From contig VDMD01000106.1 of the NCBI GenBank assembly GCA_007026445.1, positions 1 through 64,000 of the forward strand: a stretch of DNA of 64,000 bases, in the 5' to 3' direction. Below, piece after piece: positions 1 through 12,055 of the stretch (its first letter is position 1; each line of letters begins with the position of its first letter). The stretch comes from Schizophyllum amplum (Eukaryota; Basidiomycota; Agaricomycetes; Agaricales; Schizophyllaceae). Made by a program: the position numbers and the translations under genes. The notes under the pieces are model-generated. The model was not told where the DNA came from and searched no databases. It was given only the letters and a program-made list of their open reading frames with translations.

Positions 1-2125
1 ATCTGGTGAGTTGCCATTACTGATTATCGTGTGCATGTCGATCGATTAGCTCATGCAGAGATTTAGCCTTGCCCATCTTCATCAAGACGGACGAGGTCAT
101 CAGGAATCCGTCTAGGATGTGCAGGCTGGCTGAGGCGTTTTACTCCTTTCTTGCGGCGGATAGGGGTCGAGCAGCGTGGGTGTCCCATTCCTCTGGCATG
201 CCTTCATCGCTGATTAATGCTCTGCAGACTGGACCGAAAATTGAAGAACAGTGATCTCTTCGACGCAACGACACTGAACGCGACAGACGAAGATAAGAAA
301 AGGCTAGCTATCATATATCTTGCTGGTTGCTTCATACTCACTATATAACTAGCGAGGCTATGAGATTGAAAGCTCATGCTCGTGATCGCTTCAACACCAA
401 TCCAACCGTCAAGGCGAATATAGTATGGCATAATGTAAGCTCTCTTCCTTGTTTTTTCGCATCTCTTGTCCCGCTAACACATTCGTCAGACCGCTATTAA
501 ATTGACAAATCCAGACCTCTCTATGTTCCCTGAATGGCAGGACGTGCGTGCAGCTGCAGCACGTCGGCTAATGCAGACTCTATGGCGGAAATTTCACCCT
601 ACTTCGTCTGCCTCTCGAGCTGACGAAACCGAGAGCGACTTGGAATCCGACTCTGACAGCGAATCCGAGTCTGAATCTGATTTCGACACTGGAGTGAGCA
701 AGGTCAACATATCTGATGTGCTAACACCTGGTATGTATGCTAAGCTACTCCATCGCCGTCTTTGCCGTCGTCTCGTGTATTGATCATATTCCTAGATCTG
801 GTCAATGTGCTTCTTGAGAAGGCGAAGCAGTCAAGCTCCAAACCAACCACCACAAACTCTTCGCCGACATCTTCAGCGCTTTAGTCGAACATCATACATT
901 CACTGTGTCTCCAGGAACTGAGGTTCCCATAGGCGATGAACTGAAAACTTGGGTCAATATCGACGCATCTTTTGATCCTAATTTGCTCCTACCTGGTCTT
1001 CTTCTGCCTGGCCATTGTGGTCGCCTCATCTATGGATCTAGTCGTTGGGACACTACCATCAGAGGTGTACCTGGCCTTGACCTGCAAGGTGCATATGCAT
1101 TCAACGTCGCCCTCTATTCCTTCTTGTCCGCCACAAACACTGATGTTAAAATTATAGAAATATCTGCACCCAGTCGCTTGGAAAAGTGGCATAAGTCGCG
1201 CAACATGTTCACGAGCTTGACTAGCAAGGTCTGCTCATTCGCCTTGAAATGCCTTACGCTAATTTGCATCGCAAGGACTTGACACATTTGCCGCCTAGAC
1301 TTCCTTCTCTCGACTACAGTCTGATTCCAGCAAATGTTGGCAAAGATGAGCGGACCAAAGCCACCCTTCACCGCGAGTCCATGGGTTCAGATCGTATTAG
1401 TAAGAGCTGGCTTCCTATCAATCTCTACAAGACCTCGTCACAAAAGGGAGCCATTCGCATTTGGTCCCCGTTGGAGGCCCCCCTGCCGTGAGCCTTTCTC
1501 TCCAGAACTAATCTCATAGCAATAACATGCTTATCTAGAAACAATAATGTGGCTGTTGGGAACAGCGTACCTCCTACATCATCTAGGTCGACTTGTACCT
1601 TCGCCCACACCAAGACAACCGAGTTCATTAAGAAGAACTCCGCTGGATGGAGTGTAGGAATGCTAGATTTCTGTGGAGTGGCGAGGCGCTGGACAGATAA
1701 GACTGTATCTCCGCATCCGTAAGCCCCTCCCGTATGTGTCTTTCTGTTGTTCCAGCGCCCCTGATTTACCTTGACAGAATTGTGCTGTACACGCTTGACG
1801 CCGAAGGCTGTGACCCTCATTCTGAACATTCAATTCCTGCTAAGGTTGTGCTCAAGTACAAGCAAAGTGGGTTCCTTCTATGTTTTTCCTATCACAGCTG
1901 ATTATATTATCAGGTGTGGCAGGCAGGAAATACAGAGTCGTCTCACATCACCGTCGCCCGGATCTCCCAGGCAACAAGGCTATCCTCGGTAAACGCAAGC
2001 GAAAGCAAGACCACAGGGAGAAGGAGCCATACGACGGACCTGCCAAACGAGTTGGAAATCGGGCAAGTGGTGGGCGAGTTCCCTGGAAGGCGCTGGGGTT
2101 TCCGGCCGCGGGCCCATCCGTGTAA
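1..2125 (+). CDS. Unrecognised multi-exon protein, 5' end missing
   Basis: The gene enters from the left edge: bases 1-5 look like an exon end, followed by an intron at 6-58 (GTGAGT to CAG). Further introns I read are 176-227, 435-489, 731-818, 1229-1275, 1488-1538, 1719-1777 and 1867-1913, all GT-AG and with matching phases; stop at 2123-2125. The join near 330-350 is unresolved and may hide a frame break. The product has an acidic Ser/Glu/Asp tract (around 640-690) after the segment FPEWQDVRAAAARRLMQTLW, then a region with GAYAFNVALYSFLSATNTD, and ends in a Lys/Arg-rich tail. I recognise no domain. The open reading frames and phase-consistent introns make it a real gene or a recent relic. 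The acceptor and frame of the last exon are the least certain. Confidence 0.6.
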
Positions 2126-2352
2126 TTCTTGACTACTACAATGGAATAGGTAAATAAAGTGTGCCTAGTCGTGTCCCATATCCAATGACTGGTCAGAGCA
2201 GCCCATATCTACACGAGGTGTACTTCAATGGCCTTGACGACTGTGCATCAGTGGCAGGACATCATACGCGTAAAGGGCCTATCATGAGATCGAGATATAT
2301 CGGCATGCCAGGCATGCCATCACGCCATTCTCTGCTCTTGCTTCAACCACAC

Positions 2353-2420
2353 CATGTTGACCACCGCCGCCACTACTTCTCGCCGCCACTACTTCTCACC
2401 GCCGCCACTACTTCACTTCT
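2353..2420. repeat. Short imperfect tandem repeat
   Basis: Three to four imperfect copies of a CGCCGCCACTACTTCTC-like unit lie side by side. The surrounding 2160-2600 stretch has long open frames on both strands but no convincing gene. Confidence 0.5.
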
Positions 2421-2602
2421 CGTCCTCCTCCACCATTGCACGCCGCCCTGTCCCTCGCGGTCGCTCTCCCTCATTCCTCTCTCTCTCGCCTTTCGTCCAC
2501 GGAAATATACACCTTCCGACTCTCCGTTCTTTCTCGCGACATGCCCACGACCGGTTCTACAGGCGCGCCCCTCAGGGGTCTGACACGATGTAAACCAACC
2601 AA

Positions 2603-3175
2603 GTGACGGCTCTCCGCCGTTCCGGGCGCGAACGCGCGGTGACCGCTGCTTCTCGAGAGCCCGCTCCAAAAGCGGCCAAGACGTCGACGACGTGGAAGTC
2701 AACGAAAGCGAGCTCCTGCACAGGCCGATCAAGCTCCTCCAGTGACGGCGCCGTTGCGTCCTTCTGCGCTGCCGCGCGCGTCTCCGGTGGGCAGCCCCAA
2801 CGCGTGGGCGGCGAGTCGGCGGACCCGCCCTCCCCCTACGTCCGCCGGCGACTCTCGCGATCTATGGCATGGACACCCCGTTTCGGCGCGGCGGGGCCGC
2901 CTGCTCACCAGCCGCGGTGAGTTGTCTACGACGGCGAACCGCGCACGCCCGGACCGTAGTCCGTCGCCTGCCTGCAGTGGGGTGCGCAGCCCGGCTGTGG
3001 AGGCTGCGGTGGCTGGTGCGATGGACGACGTCAACGACGAGGTGGGAGGCACGCTGTGACGAGTTTGCCGACGAGCTTTATCGGACGGAGCAGCATGCCC
3101 TGGAATACAAGATGCAGGCTAGTGCGTTGCAGCAGGAGCGGGATGCTCTGCTGGCTGAACGTGAGTCCGCTTCTC
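2603..3175 (+). pseudogene. Decayed coiled-coil protein gene, copy 1
   Basis: Protein-like segments appear in different frames: an acidic stretch with DVDDVEVNESELL near 2680-2740, a Pro/Ser/Arg-rich stretch to about 3050 ending AMDDVNDEVGG, and a clean heptad-like segment CDEFADELYRTEQHALEY followed by QQERDALLAE at 3060-3160, ending at a GTGAGT donor. A one-base frame change near 3052 separates the last two. Similar coiled-coil fragments occur at 13.2, 38.6 and 49.2 kb, so I read this as a broken member of a small repeated family. No function can be assigned; the product would be a soluble coiled-coil protein. Confidence 0.4.
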
Positions 3176-3279
3176 CCACACTGCCTTGCCTCCACTATTT
3201 TTCCCTTCTTGCCCTTGGGCTTTCCGCAGCGCATATATGCGGGTGTATGGGCCTCCTTTTTGTTTCTCTCCCTATTTCT

Positions 3280-3475
3280 CGCCCAAGCACAGCCACTCTC
3301 CCCGTTCCCTTCCTTCTGCTCAAGCATGGCCCCCTTCCTCTCCCTCCTTCTGCACAAGCACGGGCTCCCCTCTTGCTCGCGCACGAGCCTCCTTCACGCT
3401 CAAGCACGCGTTTTCTCTCCCTGCTCAAGCACAAGCCCCTCGTTCTGACGTGCCCCCTAGTTGCCCAAGCACGGG
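3280..3475. repeat. Degenerate minisatellite, CTCAAGCACG-like motif
   Basis: About seven spaced copies of a CTCAAGCACG-like decamer (variants CCCAAGCACA, CACAAGCACG, CTCAAGCATG) occur every 25-40 bp within a pyrimidine-rich stretch. Confidence 0.5.
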
Positions 3476-3479
3476 TTGC

Positions 3480-4300
3480 GGACTCTTACGCGTCTGCACC
3501 TCCCTCGGTGCGGCGGGTCGTCGCTCCCCACGCATCCGCTCGTCCCGTACGGGCTGTTGCTCCCCAGGCACCCGCCCCTCTGCCTGTTGGTGCCTGCGCC
3601 CCGAGAGCGTCCCCTCCCCTCAAAGGCCCCTCCTTCACCTCAAACACCTGCCCGCCGGTTATCGTGAAAGCCGGGTGCACGGGAAGACGCGCGGCAAGTG
3701 CGGAACAAAGCGCGCGAGGGGGGGGGTCGTCAGCAAGGGAGGTAGAGCCGAGGAGGGAGGCGAGTGTGCGGAGGGAAGGAGGGTGCGTGTGGGGCGCGGA
3801 GGAGGGAGTGAGACGGTGCGGGGAGGGTGGTGGTGAGTGGGAGAGCCGGGAGGGCATGTGTGGTTTGCGTCTGGGTGCTGGACGACTGCGTGCATGTACT
3901 GGACGATGATGAGACTGGTGTATCTTTGCGTTTGAACGCCTGGCCGATGTAAGCCAGCCCATTTGGACTTTCCAGGTAAGCTGGCTGAAGCGCGCTAGAC
4001 GGTTCAACGTCGACAGTTGGGACCAGAGTGATGGTGCAGCGTCGACGATAGCGTGATAGCGCACCCGGGACATGTCCGCTAAGAGTTGAAGTAATGGGAG
4101 GAGGAAGCTCTACGCATGGAAGGGAGGATCTGCAATCGAATAGTCTTTCGTAGTCATGAACGTACGCGGAACCTGAACCAGCATGTTCGTATAAGAGAAG
4201 TACAATCTTTATGGATGATGAGTGCTATGTTTATGTATAACGGGATCAAGCCGTCGGAGGCATGGCCCAAACTTTAAGGGGGGTGAGAACCCGATGTCGC
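3480..4300. other. GC-rich low-complexity stretch without a supported gene
   Basis: Long frames are open on both strands because of base composition (a G-run near 3719, GA-rich 3690-3860). The peptides are Arg/Pro/Ala-rich with no motif and no consistent introns. I see no gene. Confidence 0.4.
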
Positions 4301-4330
4301 CAGCAATGGGAGAGTCAACTAAAAGAGAGA

Positions 4331-5640
4331 TTAATCATGTCTCGAACGCGAGCACAATATCAGAGCGCACCTTGTTGGGTGGTAATGCCAAATGTTCATG
4401 TTCGGCATTCGTTTCCACGTTCCCAGCAAAATGGCTCCCACCTTCATCTCGATGTCAGACGTGCTGGTCCCATACGGGAACCAGGGGGCCACACGAATAG
4501 CACCGGCGTCGATAGCTCGTGTAATCTGCAGGGACAATCGGGACAATACCGTGAGACCTTGTAAAGCCTGTACCCAGGCCTGATGCTTCGACCAGACGTG
4601 GGTGTCCCTGAAGCCCTGATGAGGATGAGTGCATGTACACCGATACGCATATCTGAAGACGCACCTTCTCGATAATCTTGAGGCAGCGCAGCCTGGGGAA
4701 GCACATGGCCAAGGTCGCCAGTACACCGTGATCGCGCGGGCTCACGACGATGCACAGCACTGCGATGTGGTACTGGTGAAAGAGTGGATAAAGCCGTTGC
4801 AGCACCGGCGCACGAGTTTCCCCGCTGAGCCAGATGACCATGCGCCTGTTAGGGTCGCAATTACGAAGAATCTCGGCCACCGAATTTGTCGAACCGATGA
4901 TGTTATCCAGATGGACGTTTAGCAGGCCGACATGAGGCGCCATGACGGAACGCCTATCGGCTGCTTCAATGTACAGATCACGGAGGGAGTGTCGATGGAC
5001 GTCGAGGAACAGTCGGAGGGCGTGAAGAGACGAGCCGCTGACGGCGAGGCTGTATAAGTGAGGGAGGAATACGCCTGCGTAGAGTCTCGTTTGCATCGCC
5101 CGGGGCAGGCGATCGACGATGATTGAGAGCACGGCGACGTTAACGATGTTCCGCAAGATGGAGTTGATATGGTCGATGGCGGCGATGAAGTCCTCTCTTT
5201 GTAGTTCGATGACGAGCCTGTCGATGTTGCGAGCGTAGGTGCGGTTCAGCCTGCATATCATCGACGTTCTGCGGACGGCTCGGACGTTCCTGATCAGTAG
5301 ATCTTCCTATGAACGAGGTGAGAGGGACGCTGGCAGACATTGCGCTCAGACTGACAGAAAGGGGGATAAGCGAGGCGATCTGCGAGCGTGAGTGAATAAG
5401 TCAGTGGAGAGGCCGGGCGTCAGGACGCTGAAACGTACCGCCTGGTTGCGAGTCTTCATGCCGAGCAAGTATGGGGAGCTGGCTATGCGAGAGTAGAGAA
5501 AGCGTCTGCAGGAAGTGGCGGCGTCGCTCATATTTGACCGCTGAGCACAAAGGGCAAAAGATCCAAAGGCATTGGATCCTCGAGGCATGGCCTTGCGTTG
5601 TTGTTGCATCATGCTGATGAATTTGGAAAAGAGGGACGCA
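4331..5640 (-). CDS. F-box/LRR-like protein
   Basis: The main exon (about 5261 down to 4665) encodes a leucine-rich, LRR-like protein with segments such as LPRAMQTRLYAGVFLPHLYS, SSLHALRLFLDVHRHSLRDL and CFPRLRCLKII, the style of the large F-box-like families of Agaricomycetes that act as substrate receptors of SCF ubiquitin ligases. Introns 4608-4664 and 4526-4573 lead to a C-terminal exon with GAIRVAPWFPYGTSTSD, stop at 4331. The phase across the small exon 4574-4607 does not fit perfectly, so one base may be wrong or the splice sites differ. The N-terminal exons (5280-5640) are unclear and I cannot point to the F-box itself. Family assignment is by style, not by a diagnostic motif. Confidence 0.55.
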
Positions 5641-5901
5641 AAGCATGGCGATATCCTTTCAGCGCAGGTAAAAGGACGGTAGGCGGACGCCGAGCCGTAT
5701 CACGCCGAACCGTGTGATCGCTTGAAGTCATCACACCACGATGCAGTAGTCAGTAGTCAGACAGCCAGGCGACTCTGCACAGTGCAGACATAGCGACGAA
5801 CAGCATCCAAGTTCGGTCTGCGGTTCGAATCGCTGCACGGATGTAAAGGTAGGAATATATTGGCACATATAACCTACCAGCGGATGACCTGCTCATCGCG
5901 A

Positions 5902-6670
5902 TCACGATACGCGTTCAAGGGTGTCTGGATTGTTTGTGGCGAGTCCAGAAGGTCTCTTGAAGCAGACATCTGCATCTGATATCAGTGGAGTATATTGGGG
6001 TGTCATAAGGCGTACCGCAGATACCACGCACGCCCCTGGTGTCATCCGTATCCGACGGCGCGCCTCCTCGTTGTCCTTCGACTCCTGGTGACTACATAGC
6101 GAGGACAAAAACAGCGTACTTACATGCTCTAGCATCTTCCCGTCGTGCACAAGAAATGCAGGGACCTCACGAAGTCGACGCCGGAGGTTTGAGCATTCGA
6201 AGGCTCGGACACGCCCATCTGAAAAGCATGTAGCGAGCCTTGAATCGTCCTCCTGCCCGTCCGCGCTCGGGCGATCGCCAGGAATCAAGATTCGTGACAA
6301 TGTCGGCGTGGTAGCAGCGGTCGGTAGCGCAGAAAAGCGGGAGGGGAAATGGCTGTGATTCACATGGAACAGATGTCTGCCAGCTTTACTGGCTCTTGAA
6401 CGAATCAGTCAGCGTGTCCCGGAGGATGGTGCCACTAAGTACGCACCGTGAATTTTCTTCCTTAACGTAGTCGGACCGTCGTCATAAGGTCACAAGAGTT
6501 GTCCTCTTCGCGGCTGAGCATGATGGGGACTCCGATCTCCTTTAAGAAGCAGGAGGTCGAGCATGAGCATCTCGGTATTGAAGCCTTGAAGCCCAACATC
6601 TAGGAGTCGTCTACCCATATGAAGCATTTCTGGCATCAGCATTCAAGTCGGGGAAGCTACGCCAACTTAC
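5902..6670 (-). CDS. Unrecognised multi-exon protein with a frame break
   Basis: Good exon sequence runs from about 6633, with segments LLDVGLQGFNTEMLMLDLLL then KEIGVPIMLSREEDNSCDL, but these are in different frames because of one extra A in a run at 6541-6543. A later exon carries FSDGRVRAFECSNLRRRLRE and VPAFLVHDGKMLEH (about 6120-6380), and the C-terminus (GACVVSA, then DADVCFKRPSGLATNN) is reached by introns of about 40 bp at roughly 6085-6124 and 5977-6016. Upstream, an intron at about 6634-6671 suggests at least one more 5' exon. I recognise no domain. It is either a pseudogene or a real gene with a sequencing indel. Confidence 0.4.
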
Positions 6671-7199
6671 ACACACGCGCATGCTCGAGATGTTCGAAGT
6701 TGCTGCCCCTACGCGGAGGTCTTCATTCGGGCAGGTTGCCTTCTACCTTGCATGGTAATATATATTTAGTCCTGCGGAAGCCGAGGTAAGCGCGCGTGTG
6801 CAGGAGATGGGCAGGAGATGGCCGCGCGGAGCAAAGTATTTGTGGCGTCAAGGTCTGGTGCGAACCAGTTTCATGCTTCGGGGATCTACCGCGGCAGACA
6901 TTCGTATCGGAGTCATTGATGTCCGAATTGTTCTGCTCTCTTGAGAATATACAAAAATGCTGGACTATATATGAGCGGTCGGTCTGAACCGGCCTTGCCT
7001 CTTGCCTGCGACCGCAAACGTGTAGCACTGGAAAGGCATTAGCCGCGTTCAAAGTTTGCTGCATTACGAGCTTGCAGCGAGCGTGACTTCGGCACTCGCC
7101 GACCCGGAACCCAGCCGCTGTGGGAATGAGGGAGGAATTTGAATCGCTAGTAAGTGGCCCTAGGGCATATACGAGACCTGCATGATAAGTAGACTATTT

Positions 7200-8110
7200 G
7201 ACTACAGCAGCCTTGAAACTTGACTCAGTATCACATAGACTTCATTCACTGTAGAGTACTGTAAGCAGACAAAGTCAGAGTATTTGCCACAGTCCAACAG
7301 AGAATTCATGACCTTCGCTACGCCAGCGCTGACCGCGCTCAGCGCTCTCGTCGTAGCGATGGCCTCCTGCTCAAGGTCAACAGGGACTTCGAGTCTTTGA
7401 CGCTCTGGGCGAGGGCGTGAGGATGAGTTTGCAGGCGCGAGGTGCGAAAGGCGAGGTGTAGAGGACGTCAGAGTGCGGAAAGGTGTGGATGGTGACTTCA
7501 TATGGGTGCTTGAGTGCGAGGGCCAGCGAGCTAGATGCGAGTGAGCAAAAATGCGACGCGGAAGATGAAATGCTCACCTTAAGATACATGTGCTTGCCGA
7601 CGCCGTGCGAATGCGCTTGACAGTGTTCATGCCGACGAGTTGGACGGTCGGAGAGTAGAACGTGTCACATGAGAAACATCCCGAAAGCGACGGCGAAAGT
7701 CGAGGGTACTGGTCATAGCAATGCCGAACTTGAGGGAGTCGGATGCGCCGCTGCAGAGGGTCGCGAGAGGTGAGCAGATTGTCCAAGTGTTGTGATTGAA
7801 GGTGTGCTCACCTTTCTCGAGCACGCCGGGAAAGGCGACGACCGCGTACCCGTCGCATCACCCGTTTAGAAAACGCGTACGCGTCCGCGCGTCCGGCGCC
7901 TAGAGTCAGCGTTGCCTCGCGGCAATCGACTTTGCCGTCCGTGCTGGTTGCCGGCGTTGACGACAACCTTGGTGCCGCGCGCATCCTCAACGCCGGTGAG
8001 AGCGTCGAGGTCGTGACCGACCGCAATGAAGACGTAGCGAGTCGTGCATGGTGGCGGTAAGAGGTAGAGGCGATTGAGCCCCGCGATCACCGCCTCATCT
8101 CCGCTGACGG
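7200..8110 (-). other. Minus-strand gene-like region, exons not resolved
   Basis: Coding-like peptides on the minus strand include ALALKHPYEVTIHTFPHSDV near 7500, EQEAIATTRALSAVSAGVAK near 7350 and TRYVFIAVGHDLDALTG near 8020, with plausible GTGAGC introns at about 7533-7578 and 7770-7815. I could not chain them into one frame. It resembles a multi-exon gene with frame damage; function unknown. Confidence 0.3.
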
Positions 8111-9130
8111 CGTGCGTATGCTCAACGATGGCGGCGGCAGTTAGGAGGACGGCGGCAACGAGATGGACGGCGAGCTCATCGTAGACGACGACGACGACAG
8201 CAGTGGCGGCAACGGCAAGAAGAGAAGACAGGTCCGCAATTGCCCTGCTTCGTACTTATAAGAGGTTTGGAGGGGTCGACGACATCATGCCTGTCTTGTT
8301 GGACGGTGTGGGCGCTACATCTCGACATCCTCTTCCTCCCTCCCTCTCTTCCCTCGCAGAGAGCCACAAGCGAGCATGCTGCGTGCGTGCGCTCGTCCTC
8401 CTCCCCTCCTGCCCCAAATCGGAACAACGTGATCGTGCATGCCTCCCGCACGCGTCTCCCTCGCCCGGGCCATTACAGGTCGACACCCATCCGCTCACGA
8501 CTTGAACCCTCCTCCTGCACGACTCGCTGACTCCTCCCTCAGATCTCGCTGTCCCTTGTATCGGACAGCAACGCCCGCTTCACCATGCGTGACAAACCAT
8601 TGAACGCACTGGTCGATTGACGGAGGCGAGGGCGAAGGGTCCGCGCGACGCTGCTTGGAGGGTACAATGCGACTCGCTCTCGACCCTGCAATACGCTCGT
8701 AAGTGCGCAGTAACGAAGAAACAAAGGGGGGAGGGGGAGCCGTTGTCCTCAACCGAGAGCAACACTGCGAATTCCCGATGCGGTGAGAACTCAAGAACAG
8801 TCCGCTCTCGGTGTCGGAAAGGAAGCTGGCGGGTTGAGGTGGGGGATGGAGAAGGAGAAGTTAACGGGGTACATGACTGTATTGCTCACTCGTAGCATGC
8901 GCCCTCCCTGCAGCGCCGCGTCGCCTTCCTTCATACAAGCGCCTCCATTGTACGTATTCAGATACGTCTAGATAAATATTTAGACCACGCACATTGGAAA
9001 GATGGAGACTTACTCACCAGATGTACTTGTTTCGCTATTCTGGTAATAGCGGTGTTATCCCAGTGCCGCAAAACGGACCACCGCGGCGAGACATTCAGCG
9101 TGAACGTTCAGCTGAGGGCAGCGTCAGTAT
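8111..9130. other. No supported gene; diverged partner of 9.9 kb
   Basis: Frames are open on both strands but peptides are low in complexity. The stretch 8740-8830 resembles 9910-9990 (shared GCGAATTCCC, then GCGATGAGA or GCGGTGAGA), so part of it looks like a diverged duplicate of the next region. Confidence 0.3.
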
Positions 9131-9138
9131 TTATACGT

Positions 9139-10600
9139 TCATAGTGACCATGTACAACCCACAGATACTTCATACGCATTGATGTTACGAAGCGCCGGGG
9201 CCGGCGCCTTTCGCCCGCGGTCCAGAATCCACACTGTGGCGCGCGGCAACAATGCGATGAGCTGTGCATTGGTGATCAGCTGGACTATAGTAGCATGCAT
9301 TAGAATACACTCACGGAGATGCGAATATAGAGGTTTTTTCATTTTATGTACAATTCGCCATTTTCCAACGTCACGTCTAAATTGCGCGATTGACGCGCAT
9401 TGGCACACCCTGCCTGCCCCATTGCATATGGCCCATTATATACATATAGCCGCGTTAGTTATCCCAATATATGAAGCGAATCGGAACCTACTTTCGATAG
9501 CGGCCAATCAGCCGTGTCGACAAAATCCCAAGGACACGCCTGGTGTATACGGCGAGCGCGCCGGTTGCGGCAACGAAGCGAGGACAAGGTTCGTCACTGA
9601 AATGAACAAGTAAAAAAATCAGTAAATCACTTACCTTGCACATCACACACTCGACTTTTCCCGCGTCGAGGGCGTACGCGCATGTTTGCGGCCCCTGGGT
9701 AGCCTCGTCCACGGAATCTGCAAGCACATTAGCCAGTCTCTATGTAGAGGGAACTCATCAGATCCACTGCCAAGACTCACCTTGAAAAGTTCCCTAGGGC
9801 GAGCGGCGCGCGCCCGGCCATTCCATGGGTTCTACCTCGTACATGGGGTGCTGGCAGACCATCTTGCATACAAGATCTGTAAAGACACGTTAGCGCGTGA
9901 ACAAAGTACGTGGAGGGCGCGCTGTTCCTGTCGAGGATGACACCGCGAATTCCCGGTGCGATGAGAGCTCGGAGCGGGTCGCCCTCGATCTGGAACATGG
10001 TGCACGGCAGGGGAATGGGATGAAGCTGGAGACATATCTCACAATGTTGATTAAGAGGTTCCTGTGCAGTGCGCACGCTTGTGGGCACAGCCAAACGTAT
10101 CCCAGAAGGCAAACCTCGTTGTGCTGCACCTCAGGAAGAGGGTCCGTCGAGCTTTCTCCTCACAGGACGTCCACGCAGACGTCGGCGCGCACGCCAACGC
10201 GTCCTGAGGCGTAGGTTAGCACGCACTTGGTGCGGGAAAAGCTGGTGACGCACCCAATCATAGCGCCCGTAAAATGCGCTCTGATGCGCCTCCTGTGCGC
10301 CTCCACGCGTGTCCGTGTCCACTCGCATTGGCGATGGCGGCGGCTGCGAGATCGGTGTCTGCGGTCGCGCCGAGTTTCCCGCGGGTGTGGTGGCATTGAC
10401 AAGAAGGATCCCAAGGCATCGCATCGCTGCGCGCCAGACCCCGAGGATGGCGGAGTTGTTGAGGACATTGTCGACGATCCATGGTGGTGCTGGAGGCACC
10501 GTTGGCGTCATCCCCGACGGCGTCTAAACGCCGCAGCGCACGCCGTGCATGGCGAGCGAGGGAACGGCGAGATAACAACACATTGGAGAAGATGGTGAGG
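9139..10600 (-). other. Minus-strand multi-exon gene-like region
   Basis: Exon-like pieces on the minus strand: NVLNNSAILGVWRAAMRCLG near 10450, a segment with EGDPLRALIAPGIRG near 9960 behind a good intron of about 54 bp, a clean exon with EATQGPQTCAYALDAGKVEC (about 9640-9720) bounded by GTGAGT and GTAAGT introns, then CPRFVAATGALAVYTRRVLG, and a last open stretch at 9139-9408 with MKKPLYSHLRECILMHATIV and ATVWILDRGRK. The exon with CxxC-like cysteines might bind metal, but I recognise no family. Junction phases between all pieces could not be made consistent, so limits and strand of the 5' part are uncertain. Confidence 0.35.
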
Positions 10601-11090
10601 TACTGGGTAATGCTTGCAAGGCGAGAGCGCCCGACGACGCGGATTTCTCACCGTGGGAATTGTCAGCGCACCCATCATTTGACATTTTGAGCAGTCATAC
10701 ACGCCCATGCAACCTTACTTTCTCACAGCTTTCTATCCCCTTACTTACTCAGTCCCACTCACCTCAGCGTTGTCTCACATTTACTCACCCTTTCATTGTT
10801 CCCCTGCAATTGTTACTGAACTCACGAGTTCAACTTCACTCATTGTATTCTCGTATTGTATATCTTCAATTCGTCTGATCATTGTATTTCGGCAAGGCAT
10901 TGTATTTCCAGAATGACTCGACTCTACAGTGTTGTCCTATTACTGCCGTGCCCTACATGGACCTACCTAAATATGACACTTCCCGAACGCAGTCACGATA
11001 CCCCTGTGCCGAGTCTATCTCGTCCATCTTGCCCCCGCTGATGGGGCGCCCTAGCGCGAGCATTGTCGCGGGCTTGCTGCCGTGAGTCTC
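10601..11090. other. Intergenic, pyrimidine-rich
   Basis: From about 10690 to 10920 the plus strand is unusually C/T-rich with repeated CATTGTATTTC-like words. No gene is visible. Confidence 0.4.
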
Positions 11091-11119
11091 AACCCGGCGA
11101 CCTTGGCAAAGTCAGCTAA

Positions 11120-11470
11120 ATATAAGTCAAGAGAGCGTCGCACTCACAGGAACAACGTCCAGCTCGCCTGACGGTGATACATTGCTTCGCCGCTTGGGGC
11201 GCAGCCAAGGGGGCCTAGAACACGCTGAGACTGAGGGTATGGCGGAGACGTAAGACAGCGGTGGTCGTTGTCGCAACGCACACAACGATGGCGAAGGATC
11301 TACAACGCTAGTCAGCTCGAGAATACAGCCAGTGAACAAGCACTCACATATGGGTTGACGATCTGGATATTGATCGACTAGGCTGTTGCCTCGGAGGGAC
11401 GAGGTCTTGAGCACGATGTGAGTACAGTTGACGATGTTGAGTACGCCGTCACCGTCGTGGTGCACGTCTT
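11120..11470 (-). other. Two minus-strand exons of an unrecognised gene
   Basis: One exon carries GVLNIVNCTHIVLKTSSLRG and ends DQYPDRQPI. An intron with GTGAGT donor and TTGTAG acceptor (about 11302-11348) joins it in phase to an exon with PPLSYVSAIPSVSACSRPPW and SPSGELDVVP, ending at another GTGAGT donor near 11146. Both pieces read as genuine coding DNA, but ends and function are unknown. They may be 3' exons of the gene described at 12.06-12.6 kb if its stop is not the true end. Confidence 0.35.
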
Positions 11471-11769
11471 AGCGACGCTGAGGTGCTGCGGCGATAGCTA
11501 AAGGACAACGTCAAGGACGTCGCTCGGCAATACGTATACTCGTTGAGTGCAAGCCACCGTCGAAAGCTCAAAGAGGATATACTAGCACAAAGTTAACGAC
11601 GTAGATAGTATGTGAACACTGAAGATACAAGTCACCTTGCTGGCTGGATGAAGATCTGTATACTCATCGCCTACGTTCCGGCTCGACGGACGACCGCGAT
11701 ACATTCAATAATCGCCAGCGCGGCGATACATCTAGCCACCGCTAGGACTGACGATGGTGAGCGAGTTGA

Positions 11770-12040
11770 GCCTGTCTTGAGGGTTAGATCAACACGATCT
11801 TGGGGCGATGGACGGCGAGCACGCCTTGAGAGCGTCAAGCACACCTTGATGGTGTCGGGTTCGTCCTGAGGGCGTCGACTTCCTCTTGAGAGGGTGGTGT
11901 AGGCGACGGCGAGACGCGTTACGAGGAAGAGCTCATCTCCGACGACGACGAGCCCCTCTTGACAAAGAAAAGCCTGTCTCGACAAAGATGAGCCCGTCTC
12001 GGACGACGACGTACTCGTCTCGACGAAGATGAACCCATGC
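11770..12040. repeat. Degenerate minisatellite of 20-24 bp units
   Basis: First a run of CTTGAGAGCGTCG-like units (11790-11900), then repeated GTCTCGACAAAGATGAGCCC-like units (11950-12040). Unit lengths vary and copies are diverged. Confidence 0.45.
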
Positions 12041-12055
12041 TAACCTATCAGCACG

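Noticed and set aside
2869..3909. Plus-strand 346-codon ORF
   Set aside because: Only its small coiled-coil part (3056-3160) looks real; it runs through a GTGAGT donor into low-complexity DNA.
5815..5850. B-box-like GGTTCGAATCGC
   Set aside because: No matching A box upstream and no stem pairing; a chance match.
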